DNA from: Stylonectria norvegica
Lineage: Eukaryota > Ascomycota > Sordariomycetes > Hypocreales > Nectriaceae
Length of the DNA stretch: 64,000 nucleotides
NCBI GenBank assembly: GCA_014621405.1
Contig: JAANBC010000134.1
Coordinates: forward strand, 1-64,000
Direction of reading: 5' to 3'
Below the pieces are notes generated by a model. The model saw only the letters and a program-made list of their open reading frames with translations. It ran no database searches and was not told the DNA's origin. Both the position numbers and the translations under genes were made by a program. Of the stretch, positions 55,918-64,000 are shown one piece after another (within the stretch, counting starts at the first letter, position 1; every line of letters begins with the position of its first letter).

Positions 55918-57654
55918 ATGGCGCCTGTTCAGTTCGAGCCCGAGTTTAGGTAAGTCTGGGTCGCGTGCCTACTACGAAGTACAAACATATACTTGCGCCT
56001 TCATGTGCTAATTCGGTGCACCCAGCTACGGCCAAAACGCGGCTGTCGTGGGCCACTTGCTTGCCGCGACCTACCTCACCTTTGAGGTTGGCAGAAGCCT
56101 CTATCGCGCCTATCGTGGTCTTGGCCCGGCCCAGGACACTCGGAAGCGACTTGCGCGACGACACGCTCTGCTGCCACTGTTTTCTGGCTTGGCCTTGGTC
56201 AGCTTCGCCGGAGCGCTTTACACGGCGGTCACCTATGCCATTTTGTCCTACAAAGTATGGGCGAGTCAACATGACGTAGCGTTGCCCGTCCAGTACGTGC
56301 CTGAAGCTTGTGTTCTTCCAGTCTCAAGACCATCCCCAACTGACGCGTCTCATCAGGTTCTACGGTGACAAAGGTATCCTGCCCCGCGGCGAGAATGCCA
56401 CCGGCATATACCCGTTTCAGTGGCTCAGTGACACGCCAGTCCATCTCGACGCCATAGAGATCATGGCCGAGAAGGCCCGACGCTTTTGGTGGGGACAACA
56501 GGTCGACCTGGGCCTGGCTTCATGGAGCTTGATGCTGGCCATCGAGGGCAGACGACGCAATATTCCACTTCTTTGGTGCTATCAGCTGCTCGGACAGCTT
56601 GTGTCGCTTTCATTCGCCCAGAACCTGTTCTTCGTTGCCCTGTTGCTTACGCCCACGCCCCTCTCACCATATGGCGATAGCTCCCTGCCACTTGCGACGT
56701 AAGTTGGTCATCGCATGAGGTTCGCAGTATCTAACGACTTACAGATATGTACGATTGAGGAATAGAATCTTCACCCCAAAGCCGGCAAACTGGTTCCCGC
56801 ATGCCTCGATACTTTTGACAATTCTCACCCTCAATTTCGGAGCGATAGCGTTGACGCCGTTCGTGGCCAACACACCGTCTTTGGTATATCTAGTCCTGGC
56901 CAGCCGGATCTTGAGTTTTACCCCGGTCATCTTGTCGTACATTGTCCCAGCTGCTTGGGGAACCACGTATTCTCGTCACCACGATGCTTATGGCACTTAC
57001 AAGCTGCTGTTTCGCATCATATCTGGCACCAGCTTTGTCCTCCACGCCAGGGCCACGCTGATTGGAATCGCGTACAATGCACCCGACGCTCACTATCACC
57101 GTCACAGCGCCTACTTGCCATTCGACAATGAACAGCGTTCAGCATGGGAGCGCACCACAACTGCATTTGGTAGGGTTCTCGGAGCTACCGCAGACCATCC
57201 CGTCGCCGGTGGCGTTGGCAAGGACGTGATTCTCTCGGCCATCAGCATCGGCTGCTGGGCCGCGGTTCGCGCGACTGAAGTCTCTGACATTCTCGCATCA
57301 ACCATACCTGCCTATAATGGGCAAGGACGGATCGAGGACGCGTCCGGCGCAGGGCCGAGTGTCACGGCACCAGGCAAGGCGAAGGCGACCTCGACCAACA
57401 GCGACAACACGGCCGCCGGCCCAAGACGTCGGGGCCGACCCCGCAAGGTCAAGGTGGACCCAGCAGAGGACCAGGAGGATGAGGATGAGTACGAGCCAAC
57501 ACCGGCCGTGGCGGCTGAAACGGAGGAAGGAGATGTGCTTCCAGAGGCGGCGCTAGAATGGGAGTCGGCGGCAGTGGTCTGGGGCTTGACGGCGTTGGGC
57601 GGACTAGGCGTCGGCTGTGCCGGGGCGTTTGGAGGCGAATGCGTTGCCCGATAA
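55918..57654 (+). CDS. Multi-pass membrane protein with a C-terminal AT-hook
   Basis: Four exons: 55918-55949, 56026-56292, 56357-56698, 56745-57654; 1551 nt, 516 aa. Phases and joins are clean (EPEFS|YGQNAAVVGHLL, ALPVQ|FYGDKGIL, SSLPLAT|YVRLRNRIF). At least eight hydrophobic segments are visible, such as LLPLFSGLALVSFAGALYTA, LASWSLMLAIEGRRR and ILLTILTLNFGAIALTPFV; a last one near the C-terminus is Gly/Ala-rich. I recognise it as the type of integral membrane protein found across Pezizomycotina, without a known reaction. The oddity is GPRRRGRPRKVKVDP, a textbook AT-hook, between the last transmembrane segments, followed by an acidic stretch. The start at 55918 is chosen for its context (CACCATGG); an in-frame ATG at 55765 would add 51 residues. 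Confidence 0.75.
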
Positions 57655-59541
57655 TAGCTGTGGATCTGGTTATTCCCGGTTTTGCTGCGGCCTGCCCTGC
57701 CCTTTGACTTTGGAGTGCTGGAGCTGCCTGTGGAGGCTTGGAACGGGTGTGGATGGATGGGTGGGTGGATTGGATTGGATGGATGAATGCAAAGTAACGG
57801 GACGGAACGAGTTCACGGCCTATTTTCGGTACTTCATGCACTGTACATGAGATATTTGGCACAAGTTCAGTGCGTATTGTACTTTGTACGAATACAGGGA
57901 GAGTCCCTTTGACCAAGCTTTCCCCATGTTCCCCAAATGACGAGATGTCACGTAACAAACGGTGTCCCCCGGAACAGAAGTAGGCCATCGTTCCAAGTCT
58001 CTCCAGAATTCAGACAAGGACCGGCGGAGTTGATTCGGTGTTATCCCCAGCACCAGTGACGTCGTAGCTCCAGTCTAAGGAGACATGTACCGGGGATTCA
58101 TTCGCAGGTACGTGTTAGTCTTTGCCTCGAGCCCCATCCAGCATCGTCCAGGGACATACTGGGGACTGTGGGACTTTGTACTTGGGAGTGCGGATGCGAC
58201 TTGCAAAGCTGGGGGATTAACCAAAACAAAGGGGATCAAAGGGGAAGCCGGGGGAGGGAAGAAGTCGGGGTCTGACAGCCTTGACAGCGTAGACTGCGGT
58301 CGCTGACTCCGAAAGGGAGGGTGGGTGAAGGGACGTTGAAGGGTCGTCAATAACAAGGGACATGAAGGGGATCGATTTAGATCTGGCCCCGATGGCGATT
58401 GGACCGTTCGCAGCGTGCGTGAGAAGAGCCCTGAAGAGTGAAGATTCTGCCTTTTGCATCCAATATTGGGGTGGGTGTCGGCTGTTCGAGACTGTGGACT
58501 GCTGTGCCTCGGACTTTCGCTCTTTTGTTGCGGGCGTCGCCTTGGACGTAAACGGGCCGGCGATGGGGAACAGTATTTACCCCCACCAGCCATGCCATGC
58601 CATCCATTGCCATGCCTTCTTCGATATGGATCCCGCTGTTCATTCGTTGGATCCATGTGCTAGATCAAAAAATGGTCTCGAAACTGGCACTGGGCTGTAA
58701 CGGAAGCGGACGTTTTCGGCAGCGCCTGGGCTGCGACTTGAGGCTGATGGGGGGCGGGGCGGGATGCAAGCGAGGAGGGAGGGCCATGTAGCTAAGTCAC
58801 GCGGTGCAGAACTCAAGGTGAGGAGATACTTTGCATCTCCACAATCCATTCGTACACTTGCAGGGTAAACATCCATTGGACAAGGTTCTCCAGTCTCCAA
58901 TCCGCTTGCCCCCGTGTCAGTCTCTTGTCTCCGTCCAGTAGGTACGTACTTCGTAGTCCGTACCGTATCGTAATCCTTGTCGCTGGGTGGCTGACTGACG
59001 GACTTCATCGTTAGCGGGTCTCTCCGTAAGCCGCCGTGAACAGCCAGAACCATGCTCCCCTTTGCTCCCCTCCACTTCCAGGCCCCAGGGGCTCAACCTC
59101 CAGGGGCACCAGGGTCAGGCTTCCAAGCTCACACACAAGCTCCCGCCCCAACCTTGAAGGGTCGCCACTTGCTGGGCCCGGGCTTACTCTTGGTTGCTTG
59201 TTGCTTGGTCCAAACGGCATCTTGAGGGGTTTTCGTGGGCAATGCCGTCTTGTTCTTAAAGGCGCCCGGATGCCACCTTGTTCCTGTCGCTTTTGGCTGC
59301 TCAACGTGGTTGCTGTGAAAAAAGAGTTCCCCAATTCGACTTTACAGTTAAACGTTGCATTCTTCTCCGAGCATTATTCAGCCTCCACCTACGTACACAC
59401 ACCCAACCACGCTTCTGTTTACCAAGCCTCGCTGAACAGCCTTCGCCTCCCGCCAAACATTAATTAGTTGCATTTGCCTCCCTGGGCAACGCATCCATAT
59501 ATATAAAACCAGCGCCCGAAACACAACTTACTCTTTTCACA
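57655..59541. other. Intergenic region without a supportable gene
   Basis: About 1.9 kb. GGATGGATG-type simple sequence occurs at about 57750-57786. ORFs of up to 193 codons (58075-58656, minus) have arbitrary Pro/Ser/Arg composition and no recognisable domain. It includes the promoter of the next gene. Confidence 0.5.
59498..59508 (+). promoter_or_regulatory. TATA-like element before the small Ser/Lys-rich gene
   Basis: TATATATAAAA lies 34 bp before the ATG at 59542. If used as a TATA box the leader would be very short. Confidence 0.4.
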
Positions 59542-59988
59542 ATGGCCATTCGAGATCATTTCCGCCGCGCCATGCGTCTCTCAAATTCCTCCGACGGCTC
59601 GTCTCAGAACGACGCTGAGACAGGCACATCCACCCCGGCCTCCAGCAACACGTCAGAGTCCTCCTCATCCACACAAAAGTCACCATCACCAAAACTCTCC
59701 CGTACCTGGACGTGGGGGTCCAGCAAAGAGAAATTCCCCGGCAAGGAGCGCAAACCCAAAACCAGCAAGAGCAACAAGAGCAACAAGACACGCGTGGTCC
59801 ATCCCAGCGAGAAGCCGCTCACCGCGCAAAACCTCCAACACCAGGAGATGCTCTCGCAATTCACCTGGACCTTTGGGGCCTCGCGACCAGAGCAGGTCCT
59901 GTCGCACGACTTCACCGACAGCGTCAATGTCAGCCCGTGCTGCACCCGGGCGCCCAGCCTGATGGGCGACGAAAGCGATGCCAGCTGA
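59542..59988 (+). CDS. Small Ser/Lys-rich protein of unknown function
   Basis: Single-exon ORF of 148 aa; no family recognised. It begins MAIRDHFRRAMRLSNSS, which could form a short amphipathic basic helix. A Ser/Thr-rich low-complexity region follows, then a Lys-rich stretch (KPKTSKSNKSNKT). The second half, with LTAQNLQHQEMLSQFTWTFGAS, looks more ordered and ends in a Cys pair and an acidic tail. The ATG context (TTCACAATGG) and upstream TATA-like element favour a real gene. Composition suggests a largely disordered protein. A chance ORF cannot be excluded. Confidence 0.55.
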   Translation: MAIRDHFRRAMRLSNSSDGSSQNDAETGTSTPASSNTSESSSSTQKSPSPKLSRTWTWGSSKEKFPGKERKPKTSKSNKSNKTRVVHPSEKPLTAQNLQHQEMLSQFTWTFGASRPEQVLSHDFTDSVNVSPCCTRAPSLMGDESDAS

Positions 59989-61312
59989 AAAGTGACAGCA
60001 AGCAACGGCCGACCCTCCCTACGGCCACGTTCCGAGGATCGAGGATCGCCAGTCGGAGGCGCCGAACTCATCGATAGCGCCGAAGCGCAGTGCGAGTCTA
60101 GAACACTGGGACGAACACATCCCCACGCACACCCAAACCACACACACCAAACCAAACACACCACAACCAACCAATCAACCTCACTACGGAGCCATCTTTG
60201 GCCCATATTACACCGATTGGTTCAACGGCTCAGTGCCTGGGACGTTTGACGCCGACCTTCTGGATGAAAGAAAAGACTAAATGGCCGACCATCATGAGCA
60301 TCAAAAAAGCTTACGACTGAAAGCGACATGGTGGATTGCGCGAGGAATGTTGGCCTGTCACCTCCAAGCGTTGACTTGTTGGGGAGCACGCATGACCAAC
60401 AGGGCACTTCGATGGCCTCCTCCTATTTTGGACGACGAGTCTCTCATAGATTAATTGGCAGTGGATGCCAGGAAGATCAAAAAGCCGCACATATGATACA
60501 CAGGAACTTTACATGAAAACTTGATTTAGCGATTGGGAAGGGGTTTAGAACAGCATTGGGATCCCGGATAGAGGGCATCTAGACCAGAGGCGTTAAATCA
60601 TATAACCTGCATGCAGGTTTTCGTATTTTCTACACAACATTCTTTCTATCTATTTCGTTGGTGACATGACATGTTCGCTATGAACCCTTGGCTAACAGTT
60701 CCACATGCCATTGCCTGTGAGTTGAAGTGTCGCTCATGAGTTGGGAGCCCACCCCTTGGCACTTGGCTGGTAAACACACACGGACGAGTCTTCGCGGATG
60801 GATCCCTATCTCGGGCTGGCCAGCGACCGAAGTTCATTGGAATCAGATTTCCAATTACCAAGGTATCGTTGCGTTGTATTCGCCATTCTCAAAGGAAACA
60901 GCAAACATTGGATGGAACCCAATAACTGCTTCCACAATGGGATACTGGATACCTTAGGCACCCGCTGCCGCCGATGAACGCCGGGCCGGTACGGACCCAA
61001 TGTTCGTCAAAGTAAGAAGGTGCGCGATGGAAGGTGACCTTCTTGCTGTTTCTCTCCTTCCGCGTGAGGAGTTCACCGCATCGAACCGATCAGAGGGACT
61101 CCGTGGCTGCCTCGTCCTGAGCCTGGAGAGTCAAAATGCCCTGGGCGCAGGGCATCTACCCCGTTGACAGCCGTCGAGTTTCCTCCTCCAGCTGCATCTC
61201 AACTTCTCCCAACGACAACATCAACCTCGTCTATCATTTCCGACATCTCGACATAGATTGATGTCCCAAGCTTCAGCTCCCAGCTTCCAGCCCCGGCCTC
61301 TCGCCCTAAGCA
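59989..61312. other. Intergenic region without a supportable gene
   Basis: About 1.3 kb. An ACCAAACCAAACACACC-type simple stretch lies at about 60130-60180. Only short ORFs. Confidence 0.5.
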
Positions 61313-62375
61313 ATGTCGTCAAAGTCGTGGTACGTCCTCAGGGCGAAAAACGTGCCTGCAAGATACGGCATGTCCAAGAATATCCAGACGCTGCTGCAAG
61401 CACTCGACAGATACCACACCGGTGGCCTCGACGCCGTAGAGTTGGGCCGCCTCGTGCGCCTCAGCCCGAAGAGACGGGCTGCTATCGCAGACACCATCAA
61501 GAAGTGTGCCGAGATGATCAAGAAACAGCCCGAGGAGCTGAAGACTTGCGTCGATATCATCGAGATGTGCACAGAGATCCTCGAAGTTGCTGGTAAATTG
61601 CCAACATCTCTCAGCGGCTTGACAATGAACTGACAAATATCCGCAAGATCGACCGCCCCCTTCCCCAGGCTTCCCATTCATGCGCCTACCACTCGAGATC
61701 CGCGACGCCATCATACATCTTATGATTGACAATGCGTTTTGGCAAAAAGGTCTCTTGCCTGTCAAAAAGAAGACCACCTGCAACTGCCCGGAAATCGAGA
61801 GAGGCTACCCTCTGCAGACGCCCCTGATGAGATCACTCCCCTCTCTTCTCGGACGAGCCATGAGCACGGAGTTCTTTCGAATTTTCTTTCGCAAAAAGAC
61901 CTTTCGTTTTCGATGCTGCTGCGAGCTAATCGACCATCTTCAGCAAAATAAGGAGCTACTCAGAAACGTTCGCGAAATCATGGTCCATTGGTGCGGTCCC
62001 GTGTCAGACGAGGCCTTTTTGACGTTGGCCAAGTGCGGCAGTCTCGAAACTTTGACACTCTCCATCTCCAAGGCCACCCTAGCTCAGCTCAGCGAGCGAT
62101 CGGAATTCATGAGAGCCCACTTCCCTCTTATATACCGGAACGTCCGCATAACAGACGTCCTTGGGCTGGACGAACTTCTGAATCTTCGTGGGCTAAAGGC
62201 AGTCGCTGTGAAACATGCGCAGTCTAAACACTCCAACCACATATCGGAGATGGACCGAGCAAACCTAGCAGAGCTACTGTCAAGTCAGCTGAAGCAGCTT
62301 AAAGAAGTAATGCATAGGACCCTGAGTAAAGTTGCCTGTATTGACATGACACAGAACGACGATTTCCTCTCTTAA
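61313..62375 (+). CDS. Orphan protein with a possible 2EXR/F-box-like segment
   Basis: Two exons, 61313-61592 and 61648-62375, give 1008 nt and 335 aa; without the intron the first ORF ends at 61633. The intron (GTAAAT donor, CTGAC branch, CAAG acceptor) joins EILEVA to DRPPSPGFPFMRLPLEIRDAI. The phrase FMRLPLEIRDAIIHLMID resembles the start of the 2EXR/F-box-like region found in many fungal orphan proteins. The N-terminal exon is helix-rich with a possible coiled coil (AIADTIKKCAEMIKKQPEEL). Function unknown. Coding-like sequence continues past the stop at 62375 in a shifted frame, so the true C-terminus may differ. Confidence 0.5.
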
Positions 62376-62823
62376 CGACTATTGCGGCAACGGCGATGAA
62401 GGCTTGAAGCCAAGCTCTCGAAAAAGACGGAATGTCAGCTACGAAGAGCTACAAACCGAAGTTATGCGTGGATAGGTACTGGATCATGAAGACGAACAGA
62501 AGTTTTCCCCGGCTAGAACTTGATTGCGCAAATATCACTACACGGTCACGATGTACACTTGCGGTTGGGAGGGTCTCCTGGGGCAGGACTATGATGAGAT
62601 GTATCAACAGAGAAATTACGAAAGCCTCCATTTAGTGAAAACACAGAAGGGTCCGTACTCAAAGAACGTTGCTAGTTTTGTCTTGTCTCGCGCCCATACA
62701 TGTATGGGCGTCCGGCTCAAGACCAGACCCTACAAGTGGTCTGATCGAGCAGTGGCAAGAGACGATGTTGTACATCACATTGGTGAATACTTACAAAGAA
62801 AAGGAGCTTTCATACTTCCTTGA
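62376..62823 (+). pseudogene. Coding-like sequence in a shifted frame with two stops, after the orphan gene
   Basis: From about 62372 a second frame reads NDYCGNGDEGLKPSSRK, then through VSYEELQTEVMRG to a TAG, then VLDHEDEQKFSPART to a TGA, then a 99-codon open stretch including QDYDEMYQQRNYESLH and ending KGAFILP at 62821. All three pieces share one frame, shifted by one from the preceding gene. Either the gene has lost its C-terminus through one indel and two nonsense changes, or unrecognised introns connect the pieces. I could not find splice sites that repair everything. Confidence 0.35.
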
Positions 62824-63695
62824 ATAACTTTTTGGGGTTAGTCGTCAAAGCTTGTGACTTCGCAAGCTGAGCGAACCATACTAGAGATGGTTGAAAGAGA
62901 CAGGTTGGCTCATGTTCCGTGATGCAAAATTTTGTAGTCGCGCGACTTCAGGGGGTGTCAAGCTGGCACTGTGTTGAGACGCGGTGAAGCCAGCGATGAG
63001 GCCGTGTTGGAACCTCAGGGGAAACGGTACAGGAGACCCACGCAAACACCACCCTGACCACCCTGATGGGCCTACCGCCAATCCCAGGCATGAAGGGTTT
63101 CAAGGATTCGGGCAGTTGGGCTTGGGTGGCCTCATCAAACATGCGGGCTACGAAAATGTGACGTGGCTGTCGATGTGGAAATATCCACGAACTTGACAAC
63201 ACTCTTTTTTGGACATAACAGTGATATCTTGGTTGAAGCCGACCGTGAACTACGAGACTTGCTGCCTTGCGACGACTGCATCCTGGCTGAAGTTCGAAGC
63301 AGTTTATTCTATTTGATATGTGTTCTTATATATGTTGCAAGAAAGCATCGCAGCCTCAAGATAACTACTTTCAAGCAGCTCAAGAGACTAGAATATCAAT
63401 TTGTCGCCAGCGAACAAAAGCCGCATCACTCACTCAGCTCGTTTCTAAGTGCCATATCGTTGGAGTCGCTACAGTGCTAACGGCCCAGCACCTCCAAAGT
63501 CCACACTGTCAGCATCACACACTCGTGCACGTGATCTAGCCCGACCTAGCGCGCCTCACTTTGCCCTACTCGCGCCCCCACAGGCTCGAAAATTCCACCA
63601 CCTTTAGCGAGGACTACGAAATCTCCGCCCTCTTACTTCAACCCGAAACCACCGATCATCAACGAGCAACGGCAACGACCGAACAGTTGCCCATC
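62824..63695. promoter_or_regulatory. Upstream region of RPS18
   Basis: About 870 bp, no supportable gene. The last 150 bp before the S18 start are rich in C and CCACC/CACC motifs, a plausible promoter and leader. Confidence 0.45.
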
Positions 63696-63988
63696 ATGTC
63701 GCTCGTGTCGGGAGAGAAGTCGAACTTCCAGTTCGTAAGTCATCACCATCGTGCTCGATGCATCGCCCCAGCGTCGTCGCGCATTGCTCTCCCCCCGATT
63801 GGAGCCACCTCCTGGGAGAATTGATCGTTGGGCGAAGAGGCTAACCACCAAACAAAGATTCTCCGTCTACTGAACACCAATGTCGACGGAAAACAGAAGG
63901 TCATGTACGCCCTGACCAAGATCAAGGGTGTCGGTCGCCGATACTCCAACTTGGTCTGCAAGAAGGCCGATGTCGATCTCAACAAGCG
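63696..63988 (+). CDS. RPS18: Small-subunit ribosomal protein S18 (uS13), 3' part outside window
   Basis: Two exons are visible: 63696-63734 (MSLVSGEKSNFQF) and 63858-63988 (ILRLLNTNVDGKQKVMYALT to KKADVDLNK and the first two bases of the next Arg codon). A third exon should begin outside the window, because GTACGG at 63989 follows the coding phase where AGEL-type sequence is expected. The N-terminal sequence is nearly invariant in eukaryotic S18. The protein sits in the head of the 40S subunit and forms bridges to the 60S subunit. The early intron after 13 codons is typical for fungal ribosomal protein genes. Confidence 0.95.
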
Positions 63989-64000
63989 GTACGGGCTACA

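Noticed and set aside
58075..58656. 193-codon minus ORF
   Set aside because: Low-complexity Pro/Ser/Arg translation without a domain; likely chance in GC-rich intergenic DNA.

Overview
The window is eukaryotic nuclear DNA from a filamentous ascomycete (Pezizomycotina, most likely a Sordariomycete; species not determinable by eye). The signs are 46-60 nt introns with GTRAGT-type donors, CTRAY-like branch sites and YAG acceptors, single-copy housekeeping genes of fungal type, CT-rich promoters, and no operons or mobile elements. I rebuilt split genes by hand by matching donors, acceptors, codon phase and family consensus. Both edges cut genes.

Layout. 1-1032: 3' part of a prolyl aminopeptidase (+). 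1243-2566: BTB/POZ protein (-). 3399-6777: a 13-exon HELQ/Pol-theta-type DNA repair helicase (-). 6778-10815: about 4 kb without a supportable gene but with short tandem repeats. 10816-16412: the chromatin reader Snt2 (BAH, PHD, SANT, GATA-like, extended PHD) (+). 17422-18818: Env7/STK16-type kinase (+). 19321-22672: vacuolar alpha-mannosidase Ams1 (-). 24588-25604: acidic orphan protein (-). 27351-30898: mitochondrial MutS homologue Msh1 (+). 31353-32405: ribosomal stalk protein P0 (-), divergent from Trm82 (+, 32754-34520). 35131-36554: farnesylated Hsp40 Ydj1 (-). 38255-39704: bZIP/DUF3425 factor (+). 40232-42749: CLIP-170-type CAP-Gly protein (-). 45062-46111: membrane-anchored helical-repeat protein (-), divergent from Nop14 (+, 46653-49453). 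49824-51402: Hsp90 co-chaperone Cdc37 (-). 51795-51875: intron-bearing tRNA-Gly(GCC) (-). 52502-54547: Sut1-like sugar transporter (-). 55918-57654: fungal membrane protein with an AT-hook (+). 59542-59988: small Ser/Lys-rich protein (+). 61313-62375: orphan protein with a possible 2EXR-like segment, followed by a disrupted coding-like stretch (+). 63696-end: 5' part of ribosomal protein S18 (+).

This looks like ordinary core genome, not an accessory island. Themes that recur are translation and ribosome assembly (P0, S18, Nop14, Trm82, tRNA-Gly), protein folding (Ydj1, Cdc37) and genome maintenance (HELQ, Msh1). The genes are independent transcription units.

Most notable: the helicase can only be kept in frame, and its conserved FHHAGL motif completed, by a 2-nucleotide microexon (5147-5148) between two otherwise normal introns. 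Other points: P0 carries one extra base in a homopolymer that breaks its frame, and its last exon has only 7 nt; Nop14 uses a GC-AG intron; Msh1 has a hexanucleotide microsatellite in its presequence; and a multi-pass membrane protein carries an AT-hook.
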